Of a DNA stretch of 64,000 nucleotides, positions 53,259-61,815 are shown piece by piece. The notes beneath the pieces are model-generated. The model saw only the letters and a program-made list of their open reading frames with translations. It had not been told where the DNA came from and searched no databases. The stretch is from CAYFXE01 sp964347035 (GTDB taxonomy: Bacteria > Acidobacteriota > Aminicenantia > Aminicenantales > Aminicenantaceae): contig CAYFXE010000008.1 in the NCBI GenBank assembly GCA_964347035.1, positions 1 to 64,000 on the forward strand, read 5' to 3'. The stretch's first letter is position 1. Every line of letters begins with the position of its first letter. A program made the position numbers and the translations under genes.

Positions 53259-53732
53259 ATGATAAAAGCGTTAGGATATTTTATCGAAATCATAAGGGGC
53301 AGCCTGATCACCGCTCGTCACTTCGTCGTCAATATGGTTTTTCACATTCTCAAAGTCATAGGCATCAAGGTCAAAAAAAGAGGCGCGGTGACTATTCAGT
53401 ATCCTGAGGAGAAAAAAGAACTAGCATCCAGGCATAGAAGTCTGCACCGACTGATGAAAAGGGAGGATGGAAAACCCCGTTGCGTTGCCTGTATGCTGTG
53501 TGTGACTGTCTGTCCATCGGAATGTATCTACGTGGAAGCAGCCGAAGATCCCGACCCAGAGATCCAGAAATATCCGGCCAAGTTTTTGATCGATGTCAGC
53601 CGCTGTTGTTTCTGCGGTTTCTGTGTGGAAGCCTGCCCAGAGGACGCCATCCGGATGGACAGCGACCAGATCGAAGTGGCCGATTACACCCGTCAAGATT
53701 TAATCTACGACTTAGATAGACTACTCGGATGA
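53259..53732 (+). CDS. nuoI: NADH-quinone oxidoreductase subunit I
   Basis: A 157-residue 8Fe ferredoxin-like subunit. An N-terminal amphipathic helix lies on the membrane; CVACMLCVTVCPSECI and CCFCGFCVEACPEDAI carry the N6a and N6b clusters. It passes electrons from NuoG to NuoB. Its stop overlaps the start of the metallo-beta-lactamase-fold gene by four bases. The genes nuoJ-N that normally follow are not in the window. Confidence 0.94.
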   Translation: MIKALGYFIEIIRGSLITARHFVVNMVFHILKVIGIKVKKRGAVTIQYPEEKKELASRHRSLHRLMKREDGKPRCVACMLCVTVCPSECIYVEAAEDPDPEIQKYPAKFLIDVSRCCFCGFCVEACPEDAIRMDSDQIEVADYTRQDLIYDLDRLLG

Positions 53733-54583
53733 CATCCGACAATATTTCCTTGGGGCAATTCCAGATTCATGGTATCAGAAGCGGCTTTTTCTACCTGGAC
53801 GGAGGAGCGATGTTTGGAGTCGTCCCCAAAACCCTTTGGGCCAAGAAATTCCCGGCGGATTTGAAGAACAGGATAAAACTCGGGTTGAACTGCCTTCTGG
53901 TCAAAACTCAAAAAGAACTGATCTTGATCGAGACAGGACCCGGAGCTAATCTCGACCCCAAGTTCTATGAGTTTTACGAGATCGAGACGGCCCCAGGACT
54001 TTTAGCCTCCCTTGAAAGACTGGGCCACCGACCAGAAAACGTCGATATCGTCATCAACACTCATCTTCATTTTGACCATTGCGGCGGAAACACGCATAGA
54101 AACAAAGCGGGTGACTATGTGCCGACATTCCCCGAAGCAAGGTATATTATCCAGGAGGGAGAGTGGGAATATGCTCTATATCCCAGCGAACGGGATAAGG
54201 ACAGCTATTTACCTGAGAGCTTTATACCGTTGGAACAGTTCGGTTTGGTCGGGCTTGTAAACGGCGATTCGAAGGTATCAGAGGGGGTGGAGGTTTTCCT
54301 CTCGCCTGGTCATACCTCCCATCATCAAAGCGTGAAGATTTCATCTGAGGAAAACGTGCTTTTTTTCTTGGGAGATCTAGTCCCGACATCCGCCCATATC
54401 GGTCTTCCTTATATCATGAGCTACGATCTTTTCCCGATGGAGACAATGGCCAGTAAGAGAAAATTTTTCGAACAGGCGATCGAAGAAGAATGGATGCTGG
54501 CTTTTGTCCATGATCCCCATTATTTTTTCGGGAGAGTCGTCAAGAAGGAAGATAAATTCCATTTTCAGCCACCTTCTTCTTAA
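53729..54583 (+). CDS. Metallo-beta-lactamase-fold hydrolase
   Basis: A 284-residue soluble MBL protein. INTHLHFDHCGGN is the HxHxDH metal motif; further ligands are His in SPGHTSHHQS, Asp in FFLGDLVPT and His in AFVHDPHYF. The fold is typical of broad-specificity hydrolases, such as lactonases. No role is established for a member in this position. It overlaps nuoI by four bases and is therefore translated as part of the nuo operon, in the place where nuoJ would stand. Confidence 0.85.
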   Translation: MTSDNISLGQFQIHGIRSGFFYLDGGAMFGVVPKTLWAKKFPADLKNRIKLGLNCLLVKTQKELILIETGPGANLDPKFYEFYEIETAPGLLASLERLGHRPENVDIVINTHLHFDHCGGNTHRNKAGDYVPTFPEARYIIQEGEWEYALYPSERDKDSYLPESFIPLEQFGLVGLVNGDSKVSEGVEVFLSPGHTSHHQSVKISSEENVLFFLGDLVPTSAHIGLPYIMSYDLFPMETMASKRKFFEQAIEEEWMLAFVHDPHYFFGRVVKKEDKFHFQPPSS

Positions 54584-54726
54584 AAAATACAAATCCAATC
54601 TCTGGGCTGGATGAAAGCAAGGGAAAGTTTTATATTGGATATGCCTCCTCAGGACAAGAAATGGCTTTTCTTTGAGCCACAGAATAGAGATAATAATATG
54701 TCAGACTTTGATTGAAAGGAAAGACA

Positions 54727-54900
54727 ATGAAGAAAGAAGAAGAGAAAATTGCCTGTCACGTCTGCAAGACGATGATACCTAAAGCAGCCGCCACCCACGC
54801 AGAGGGAGAGGAGTATGTCCTTCATTTTTGCAACATAGACTGTCTGGATTATTGGAAGGAAGAAAAGAAAAAACAAGAGACAAAAACAAAGAAAAAATAA
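54727..54900 (+). CDS. Small Cys-rich zinc-ribbon-like protein (57 aa)
   Basis: A 57-residue protein with ACHVCKTMIPKAAATHAEG and LHFCNIDCLDYWKEE: two CxxC-type pairs that probably bind Zn or Fe, followed by a Lys-rich tail. It resembles DUF3330-like small metal-binding proteins. ATG 54727 is chosen because AAAGGA lies seven bases upstream. A terminator-like hairpin follows at 54913. No role can be assigned. Confidence 0.6.
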   Translation: MKKEEEKIACHVCKTMIPKAAATHAEGEEYVLHFCNIDCLDYWKEEKKKQETKTKKK

Positions 54901-54912
54901 ACAGAGATTCAC

Positions 54913-54946
54913 CGAAATAGCGGCATAACCCGATATTTCGTTTTTT
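54913..54946 (+). terminator. Candidate rho-independent terminator
   Basis: CGAAATA (54913-54919) pairs with TATTTCG (54934-54940) around a 14-base loop, followed by six T. The stem is AT-rich, so strength is uncertain. The rest of the 260-base gap up to 55161 shows no gene, only AT-rich sequence with a TATAAT-like hexamer near 55122. Confidence 0.5.
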
Positions 54947-55161
54947 GAAAATCCAAAGTGAATAAAAGATTAATATAACTCGTTTATTATCAACGATATA
55001 ATTGTATGCACCTAAGCGTATTGGGTTGGCATAAATGTTGCACTTTATTTTCTTTGTACCCTTTGATAACTGTAGCGTGTTTACGTTGGAGGTGCCAAGA
55101 GCTAATTAATAAAGGAATTTTATAATATAATCAATATTAATAACGACTTAAGGAGGTCAAA

Positions 55162-55413
55162 ATGGAGATGGATCCTGAACAAATGAAACAGAAAGAAGAA
55201 GAAGTTAAGACTATATGTATCTGTCGCAGTTGCCCGACTTATGTCTCTGGGGCTGATCCGGTCGGGTATTGCTTTCCGACCATAGGAAAGAACGACAAAA
55301 TAGAAAACGAAGATCAGTGCATATGCCCCGGATGTCCAGTTTTTTCAGAGATTTCTCTAACAAAGACTTTTTTTTGCACCCGGGGATCGGAAAAAGAACA
55401 GGTAAAAGCTTAA
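55162..55413 (+). CDS. DUF2769 family Cys-rich protein
   Basis: An 83-residue protein with CICRSCPTYVSG, CICPGCPVFSE and FFCTRG, the Cys pattern of DUF2769, a family of unknown function common in methanogens and other anaerobes. The cysteines probably bind a metal or Fe-S cluster. AAGGAGG lies eight bases before the ATG. It is followed after 29 bases by the superoxide reductase gene, suggesting a shared role in oxidative or metal stress. Confidence 0.85.
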   Translation: MEMDPEQMKQKEEEVKTICICRSCPTYVSGADPVGYCFPTIGKNDKIENEDQCICPGCPVFSEISLTKTFFCTRGSEKEQVKA

Positions 55414-55442
55414 AGATATCGCAATTTCTAATGGAGGAAATA

Positions 55443-55820
55443 ATGTGTGAAGACGATATTTTCTGTGGGATTAACAAGGCCAAATCAGGAAGCATCGAAG
55501 AAATGAGCGACCTGGAGAAAAAACATACTCCTGTCATCGAAGCTCCGCCAAGTGTTAAGAAAGGAGAACCCTTCGAAGTTCAGGTAGAAGTGGGAAAGCA
55601 CATGAAACACCCCAATGAAAATGCGCATTTCATCGAATGGATGGAATTATACTCGGGCAACACCTTCCTCGCCAGGGTCGATCTCGTCCCCAGACTCACT
55701 GAACCGATAGTGAAATTCACCGTTTCCTTAGATCACGCTCATGCCTTAGTGGCCAAGGAAAGATGCAACCTCCACGGCCAGTGGCAGAGCCTGCCTTTCG
55801 AGATCAAAATCGAAGAGTAA
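55443..55820 (+). CDS. Class II superoxide reductase (neelaredoxin type)
   Basis: A 125-residue SOR without the N-terminal desulforedoxin domain. The single Fe centre has His ligands in EKKHTPVIEAP, GKHMKHPNENAHFIEW and the C-terminal CNLHGQW pair, which supplies the axial Cys and the last His. It reduces superoxide to hydrogen peroxide without producing oxygen, typical of anaerobes. ATG 55443 is chosen because GGAGG lies five bases upstream and homology begins there; the frame is open further back into DUF2769. No rubredoxin gene is visible here as electron donor. Confidence 0.9.
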   Translation: MCEDDIFCGINKAKSGSIEEMSDLEKKHTPVIEAPPSVKKGEPFEVQVEVGKHMKHPNENAHFIEWMELYSGNTFLARVDLVPRLTEPIVKFTVSLDHAHALVAKERCNLHGQWQSLPFEIKIEE

Positions 55821-56074
55821 ATTTCAAACGTCCGATTTTTCACATCCCCTCTTCAAAATCGTCCATCTCTATATCTTGGGAAAAGACCTCTTGAAACAAC
55901 GCTTCTCCAAAAATCATGTTCCCCATTCAATAATTCACCACCTTTAATCTATCTATGATGTAACCCAATATGGAGGATACATCTTTCCGGTTGACATCCT
56001 GCAGATTCTCATCTAGATTGAATGCACAACTTTATAAGAGATGGCATGAATTCAGGGAGAACTGAAAGAAATTC
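55821..56074. other. Intergenic region, no gene seen
   Basis: About 250 bases between the superoxide reductase and the nuclease gene. No convincing reading frame, hairpin or promoter pair is visible. Confidence 0.6.
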
Positions 56075-57292
56075 ATGAAGAAAAACAGATACTCCTACAG
56101 TAAAATCGAAAATTTTATGCAATGTCAACTCCAGTACAAATACAGGTATATTGATAGAATGAAGACTGAGGTTGAGACAATCGAAGCTTTCATGGGAAAT
56201 CGCGTCCATGAAGCCCTCAAAGACCTGTATGATTTCGTCAAGAACAGGGTCGTTAAGCCCCAGGAGTGGCTTCTTTCCAGGTACGAGGACCACTGGAAGA
56301 AAAAATTCCACAGCTCGGTCAAGGTAGTAAAAGCAGAACTCACGGTAGAGGATTATTATCAGAAGGGCAGACAATGCCTGATCGATTACTACGATGAATA
56401 TAAACCGTTCGACCGGACAAAAATCGTCAAAACAGAAGAGCTGCTGTATTTCAACCTGAGACGTGGGGAGGAGGAATTCCTTTTCTCGGGAATCCTGGAT
56501 CGGTTGGATTGGGATGATAAAGCGGGAAGATTTGAAATTCATGACTACAAAACCTCAGGATCGCTCATGTCTCAACATGAAGCAGACGCAGATCTCCAGC
56601 TGGCTCTATATCAGATAGCTCTTACTGAAAAATGGCCCGAAGCCGATAACGCAAAACTTGTCTGGCATTACCTTCTGTTCAACAAGCAGGTTGAATCTTC
56701 CAGAACCCGGGAACAATTGATCCAGGTGCAGGAGAAGCTAATCGACCGGATTAAACAGGTCGAGGCCTGTCAGGAATTTTCTCCGAACAAGAGTGCCCTG
56801 TGCGACTGGTGTGGGTATCAGGATATCTGTCCTCTGTGGAAACATCCTCAGAAGGTCGAAAAACTCGACGCCAATGAATACCTGAAGGATCCAGGTGTTA
56901 AGCTCGTCTCCCGGTATGTGGCGTTGGAGGAAGAAAAGAAGGCGTTGAAAAAGAAAATATTTGACATCGAACTAGACCAGAAAAAAATTGAAGACGCCGC
57001 CATACAGCTGGCCGAAAAAGACGACCTTCGCGTCATTGATGGCCCTGATAGCCAGCTCTGGATAACCATCAAGGAAGAACTCAGTGCACCGACGCGAAGG
57101 GAAGACGAAGAGAAATGGGAAAGCTTGAGGGGATACCTGATTGAAAAGAACAGGTATGTCGATGTTTCCACCGTGAACAACAATATGCTCAACCGGATGC
57201 TCAGGGAATGGCCTCAAGATTTTGTTGACAATATAAAGAAATTCTTGACAAAAAAAGTCATCAAAAAGGTTGATCTCAAGAAGAGGTCTTAG
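56075..57292 (+). CDS. PD-(D/E)XK nuclease with Fe-S cluster (RecB/Cas4-type)
   Basis: A 405-residue protein of the PD-(D/E)XK superfamily. GILDRLDWDDKAGRFEIHDYKT contains the catalytic Asp and the E/D-x-K core. A Cys in the N-terminal FMQCQLQYKY and three in LCDWCGYQDICPLW are the AddB/Cas4-type 4Fe-4S site. About 130 extra C-terminal residues, partly coiled-coil (EEEKKALKKKIFDIELDQKK), are unusual. It is not beside Cas or AddA genes, so repair or DNA processing is the likely field; no specific role is claimed. Confidence 0.8.
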   Translation: MKKNRYSYSKIENFMQCQLQYKYRYIDRMKTEVETIEAFMGNRVHEALKDLYDFVKNRVVKPQEWLLSRYEDHWKKKFHSSVKVVKAELTVEDYYQKGRQCLIDYYDEYKPFDRTKIVKTEELLYFNLRRGEEEFLFSGILDRLDWDDKAGRFEIHDYKTSGSLMSQHEADADLQLALYQIALTEKWPEADNAKLVWHYLLFNKQVESSRTREQLIQVQEKLIDRIKQVEACQEFSPNKSALCDWCGYQDICPLWKHPQKVEKLDANEYLKDPGVKLVSRYVALEEEKKALKKKIFDIELDQKKIEDAAIQLAEKDDLRVIDGPDSQLWITIKEELSAPTRREDEEKWESLRGYLIEKNRYVDVSTVNNNMLNRMLREWPQDFVDNIKKFLTKKVIKKVDLKKRS

Positions 57293-57348
57293 AAGAGGCC
57301 TATAAGAACGTCTTTCAAGACAGAAAAAGAGGCCTTCAGGTAAAAAAA

Positions 57349-57870
57349 ATGAATAAAAAGAGGAGGACATCGAATATGGTCGTCCCAACAATCATCATGG
57401 CTGTTTTAGCCCTAATTCTCCTTTTTGTCGGGTATTCGAAAGGGGAAGGCCAGCACACGACAGGATTAAAATCCGCCCTAAACATGATAGTGGAGATTCT
57501 CCCCTTACTCATATTCGCTTTTATCGTCGCAGGAATGGTCCAGACACTCTTACCCAAAGAACTCCTCTCTAGATGGATAGGAGAAGAGTCTGGTCTAAAA
57601 GGCATTTTCATCGGGACTTTGGCCGGAGGCTTAACTCCAGGCGGACCTTACGTTAGCCTCCCTCTCGTGGCCGGATTCCTGCGCACCGGAGCCAGCGTGG
57701 GAACCATGGTGGCCTATCTTACGGGCTGGTCATTGTGGGCGGTGGGTCGAATGCCCATGGAGATAGGCATTCTCGGGTGGAAATTTGTCATCGCTCGTCT
57801 GGCTGCGACCTTCTTCTTCCCTCCGATTGCAGGATATATTGCCCAGACATTCTTTTCCAGCTTCAAATAA
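57349..57870 (+). CDS. Permease of the DUF318/UPF0718 family
   Basis: A 173-residue membrane protein with four to five helices, shorter than the usual 300-residue permease. EILPLLIFAFIVAGMVQTLLP and FIGTLAGGLTPGGPYVSLPL are the conserved segments of the ArsP/UPF0718 group; the GG(L/I)TPGGP loop is diagnostic. The substrate is not known; ArsP members export organoarsenicals. It is convergent with the S9 peptidase gene. Confidence 0.8.
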   Translation: MNKKRRTSNMVVPTIIMAVLALILLFVGYSKGEGQHTTGLKSALNMIVEILPLLIFAFIVAGMVQTLLPKELLSRWIGEESGLKGIFIGTLAGGLTPGGPYVSLPLVAGFLRTGASVGTMVAYLTGWSLWAVGRMPMEIGILGWKFVIARLAATFFFPPIAGYIAQTFFSSFK

Positions 57871-57943
57871 CCAACCCGCTTACACAAAATTCATTCTTTA
57901 TCCTCAGGAGAACAAATCCATTCTTATATGTTTTGAGTGTGTT

Positions 57944-60130
57944 CTATTTCAGGCTGCGTCGCCAGAAATCGAGCATGAGATTATACAGATGTATCTGAGC
58001 AGGATTGTCACGGATGCCGTGTTTTCTCCAGGGATAGATCATCATTTCGAACGGAATATGATGCTCGATGAGCTCGTCGACGAACGCGTACGTGTTTTGA
58101 GGATGGACATTGTCATCATACGTGCCATGAACGATCAACAGTCTCCCTTTGAGGTTAGAGGCGGCCAAAACCGATGATGTCTCCTCATAGCCTTCTGGAT
58201 TATTCTGGGGCGTGTCCTGGTAGCGTTCTGTGTAGATTGTGTCATAAAAATGCCAGTCAGAGACAGGGGCCACGGCAATACCCGCTTTAAAAGCATCGCA
58301 GTGGGTCATGGTGTAGAGAGTGGTGCATCCGCCTCCACTCCAGCCCCAGATACCGAGCCTTTCGGCGTCTATATAGGGGAAGCTCCTGATCCATCGAATA
58401 CCAGATAATATATCTTTGACGTTCTGCATTCCGTAGGCTTGTCTGTAGACTGAAATAGCCAGAGCCTTGTTTTTCATCATGCCTGCTCTGACCTCAAAGG
58501 TGAACACAAAAAATCCCTCTTGACAGAGGAGGCTATTCCACAACGTCCGGCGACCCCAGCGGTCGACAACCGTGGGGGCATCCGGACCACCGTAGACGTA
58601 AATGATGGCCGGGTATTTTTTCTGTGGATTAAATGATACAGGCCTGGTCATCATCACGGGAAGAAGGAGCCCATCATCAGTCTTGAATGTATGGAACTCA
58701 GGAAAGGAAATCGGGTAATCGAGGAGGATATCCTTAGCTGAAGAGCTGACTGTTAAAATTGGCTCTCCCCCTGCGTTGTAGAGAGAAAGTGAAGGAGGTT
58801 CAGATGAACTGGAGTAACTATCGAGAAAATACTCCCGGGATGGGGAAATCTGGACAGCATGAATCCCATCCTGTCGCGTTATCCGTTCGAGCTCAGATCC
58901 ATCCAGGTTGACACGGAAAAGATGCCTCTCTTTCAGAGATTTCTTGTTTGATGAAAAATAGACCAGGTTCTTTAACCCATCAACTCCGACCACAGAGAAA
59001 ACCATAAAATCCCCTTGGGTTAACTGTCTAAGAAGCCGACCATCTCTTCGGTAAAGGTACAGGTGCTGGTAGCCATCTCGTTCGGAAAGCCAAATGAAAC
59101 GCTGGCCATCCTTAAGAAAGCGGAGAGAATTATTCAGGTTTATCCAAGCCGCTTGTTTCTCTTTCAGAATTTCTCGGCTTCGGCCACTTCGTCTACTGGC
59201 GATCAAAAGCCTGAGTTCGGATTGCCGACGGTTCATCGTCTGGACCGCGATCTCCTTGCTCTCAGGAAGCCAGTTAAACCGGGCTAAGTATTCATACATC
59301 CCACAGTCCATCCAGGTCGTCTTCGCTGAAACAAGTTCGACAATTCCCAGGCGCACCTTGGGATTGACCTGGCCGGCCTTCGGATAACGCTGCCTGATGG
59401 CTTCTTGTGTGGCCGGCTCAAAATTGACAAAGGTTGAAACGGACACAGAAGAATCATCGGTTTGAAGATAGGCAATTGCTTCTGAATCAGGAGACCAGGT
59501 GTAGGGGAGAGAAGTTCGGTCATAAATTTCCTCCCAATAAACCCAAGATAGGGTACCGTTTAGAAGAGTCTCTGTCGCTCCAGAAGTCAACCGTATAAGA
59601 GACTCCTCTCTCCAATCCAGAGCGTAAATATCGTTATCTCTTATAAAACTAATCCATTTCCCGTCAGGAGAAAATGTCACGGAAGTTTCTTCAGCCTCAG
59701 TCCTTGTCAGGCGTTTGACAGCTGAGTCAGAAATCTGAACACAGTACAGGTCATCATCCAGTATATAGACCAGAGCCTGGCCCTTAGGATCAACAGCCTC
59801 TGGCCATTCTATTTCTTCTGGCGCTTCCTCACCAACCATCTTCTCAAAAGCTTTGAGAACTCTACCTCTATCGATGGCCGCAGTCCGTTCTCCTGGCATC
59901 CTAGGGTCGAAAAGCTCTAGTGTCCGGATTCCCTTAGCCTTTTGGTAATCGAGCAGGAGAACGGATCCATCGTCGAGCCAGGTGTAGCGAGGGGGACGAA
60001 ATTTCTCTTGTATTTCTTCATCAAACAGCCACTCAACTGTCAATTTTTTTGGGGGAACTTTTTGAGAAAAAGGGAATAGTTGAATAGCCAAGATTAAAAT
60101 AAAAAAAGCAATACTAGGCACCCTTTTCAT
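57944..60130 (-). CDS. Secreted dipeptidyl-peptidase IV-like S9 peptidase
   Basis: A 728-residue peptidase with an N-terminal signal (MKRVPSIAFFILILAIQLF), a DPPIV N-terminal beta-propeller and a C-terminal alpha/beta-hydrolase domain. The catalytic Ser is in GIWGWSGGGCTT, Asp in HGTYDDNVHPQN and His in WRKHGIRD. It removes dipeptides from the N-termini of peptides, probably in the periplasm. ATG 60130 is preferred (AGAAGGAG nine bases upstream) over an in-frame start 33 codons earlier that overlaps the promoter. It fits the peptide-degrading set with the S8 protease. Confidence 0.92.
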   Translation of the reverse strand: MKRVPSIAFFILILAIQLFPFSQKVPPKKLTVEWLFDEEIQEKFRPPRYTWLDDGSVLLLDYQKAKGIRTLELFDPRMPGERTAAIDRGRVLKAFEKMVGEEAPEEIEWPEAVDPKGQALVYILDDDLYCVQISDSAVKRLTRTEAEETSVTFSPDGKWISFIRDNDIYALDWREESLIRLTSGATETLLNGTLSWVYWEEIYDRTSLPYTWSPDSEAIAYLQTDDSSVSVSTFVNFEPATQEAIRQRYPKAGQVNPKVRLGIVELVSAKTTWMDCGMYEYLARFNWLPESKEIAVQTMNRRQSELRLLIASRRSGRSREILKEKQAAWINLNNSLRFLKDGQRFIWLSERDGYQHLYLYRRDGRLLRQLTQGDFMVFSVVGVDGLKNLVYFSSNKKSLKERHLFRVNLDGSELERITRQDGIHAVQISPSREYFLDSYSSSSEPPSLSLYNAGGEPILTVSSSAKDILLDYPISFPEFHTFKTDDGLLLPVMMTRPVSFNPQKKYPAIIYVYGGPDAPTVVDRWGRRTLWNSLLCQEGFFVFTFEVRAGMMKNKALAISVYRQAYGMQNVKDILSGIRWIRSFPYIDAERLGIWGWSGGGCTTLYTMTHCDAFKAGIAVAPVSDWHFYDTIYTERYQDTPQNNPEGYEETSSVLAASNLKGRLLIVHGTYDDNVHPQNTYAFVDELIEHHIPFEMMIYPWRKHGIRDNPAQIHLYNLMLDFWRRSLK

Positions 60131-60206
60131 CACTTTCGTCTCCTTCTCTCCATTTTTTTGTGAGATGATGACATTCAATATCTCCTTCTTTAAATTGAAC
60201 ATTATT

Positions 60207-60233
60207 TTTATAATTTTTGCTTCAGACATTCAA
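60207..60233 (-). promoter_or_regulatory. Candidate promoter of the S9 peptidase gene
   Basis: On the minus strand TTGAAT (60233-60228), 15 bases, TATAAA (60212-60207). It overlaps the plus-strand promoter of tldD face to face. Confidence 0.4.
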
Positions 60234-60245
60234 GTCTATTATAAT
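60217..60245 (+). promoter_or_regulatory. Sigma-70-type promoter of tldD-pmbA
   Basis: TTGCTT (60217-60222), 17 bases, TATAAT (60240-60245), 29 bases before ATG 60275. It overlaps the candidate promoter for the divergent peptidase. Confidence 0.7.
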
Positions 60246-60274
60246 AATCAAAAGTTTTTTTAAAGAGGTATCAA

Positions 60275-61798
60275 ATGAGAAATTATATTATCGAAGACAT
60301 CCCACGTCGGAAGTTTCTTGAAATGAGCCTCAAAGGAGGGGTGGCTCTAGCCGCAACCCCTTCACTCATGATGTATCTTTTATCCTCGAAAGCTTCAGGC
60401 ACAGAGCTTGAGCTCGACCCGCAGCTTCTCCAAAAAGTAATTCAACATGCCCTCAAGAAAGGAGGGGAATTCGCAGAAGTGTATGTAGAAGATAGAATCT
60501 CCCGTCGGATTGTCATGGAGGAATCGAAATTTAAGAGCGCTGTCTCCAGCATCCGCCAAGGGGCGGGAGTGAGAGTCATCAGCGGAGAAAAGACGGGTTA
60601 TGCCTACACAGACGAGCTATCTGAGGAAAAGCTTCTCAGAGCAGCTGAAGTGGCTTCTTATGTCGCCAAAGGCGCTAAAACAACCGGACCTATTGAGATC
60701 AAAGAAGCTAAGAGAGATTCTTTTATCACGGTTAAGCTGCCTCTAGATGAATTGGCCGATGAGAAGAGGCTCGAAGTCATAAAACGGGCCAACCAGGCAG
60801 CCCTGGATTATGATCCCAAAATAAAGATGGCCATGATCAGCTATTATGATGAAACAAGGGGCAGAACGATTGCCAACAGCGAAAGGCTCCTCGTTAAAGA
60901 CAGACTCCCTCTGTTGTTTTTTATCGTCCAGACATTAGGCGTTGGGAATAACACCCGGCACATGAGCCGAGAGAGACTGAGCCGTCACTCTGGCTTCGAG
61001 ATGTTTGATGAGGTCAAGCCCGAGGAAGTTGCCCGCAGAGCAGCCCGCGAAGCTGTTGCTATGCTCGATGCCAAAGCGGCTCCGGCAGGGATAATGGATG
61101 TCGTCATGCAGAATGGATGGGGCGGAGTTTTGGTTCACGAAGCGGTCGGCCATCCCCTAGAAGCGGATAACATCGCTGAAAAAATTGGTGCCTTTACCGG
61201 AAAATTAGGCCAGAAAGTCGCCAGTGATGTCTTCACAATGGTGGATGACGGCACTCTTCCTAACCGGAGAGGAACAACCAATTTTGACGACGAGGGAACC
61301 CAGATGAAACGCAATGTTCTGATCAGGAATGGCGTGCTCGAAAAATACATGACTGACATCTTATCAGCCAAACAAATCAACAGGAAACGCACAGGAAACG
61401 GCCGCCGGGAAAGTTTTCGTTATATTCCGATCCCGAGGATGACGAACACCTTTATCGAAAAGGGGAAGGATAAACCTGAAGATATACTGAAAAGCACGAA
61501 GAACGGGCTGTACGTTCAAAGCCTCAGCGGAGGAAGCGTGAACCCCATCACTGGAGTTTTTAATTTTACCTGCCGCGAGGCCTATATCATCGAAAACGGT
61601 AAGAAAACCGCCCCTGTTAAAGGAGCCACGTTGATCGGGAATTGCCTGGACATCATATCCAACATAGATGCGGTTGGTGATGACCTGGATTTTGGTCCAG
61701 GCATCTGCGGTAAAGGGCAGGCTGCTGAAGTCTCGGCTGGTCAGCCCACAGTCAGGATCCGAGGCATCAATGTTGGTGGCAGCCGAGCCCGGCGGTAA
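60275..61798 (+). CDS. tldD: TldD-type metalloprotease subunit with Tat-like signal
   Basis: A 507-residue TldD with the catalytic motif HEAVGHPLEAD (HExxxH), where TldD cleaves unfolded or leader peptides together with TldE. Unlike E. coli TldD, it has about 45 extra N-terminal residues: RRKFLEMSLKGGVALAATPSL is a Tat signal in form (twin Arg11-Arg12, hydrophobic run, Ala-rich end). This points to export. The partner pmbA gene lies 17 bases downstream and lacks a signal. Family length and later motifs are normal. Confidence 0.88.
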   Translation: MRNYIIEDIPRRKFLEMSLKGGVALAATPSLMMYLLSSKASGTELELDPQLLQKVIQHALKKGGEFAEVYVEDRISRRIVMEESKFKSAVSSIRQGAGVRVISGEKTGYAYTDELSEEKLLRAAEVASYVAKGAKTTGPIEIKEAKRDSFITVKLPLDELADEKRLEVIKRANQAALDYDPKIKMAMISYYDETRGRTIANSERLLVKDRLPLLFFIVQTLGVGNNTRHMSRERLSRHSGFEMFDEVKPEEVARRAAREAVAMLDAKAAPAGIMDVVMQNGWGGVLVHEAVGHPLEADNIAEKIGAFTGKLGQKVASDVFTMVDDGTLPNRRGTTNFDDEGTQMKRNVLIRNGVLEKYMTDILSAKQINRKRTGNGRRESFRYIPIPRMTNTFIEKGKDKPEDILKSTKNGLYVQSLSGGSVNPITGVFNFTCREAYIIENGKKTAPVKGATLIGNCLDIISNIDAVGDDLDFGPGICGKGQAAEVSAGQPTVRIRGINVGGSRARR

Positions 61799-61815
61799 AC
61801 CAAAAGGAGTGAATC

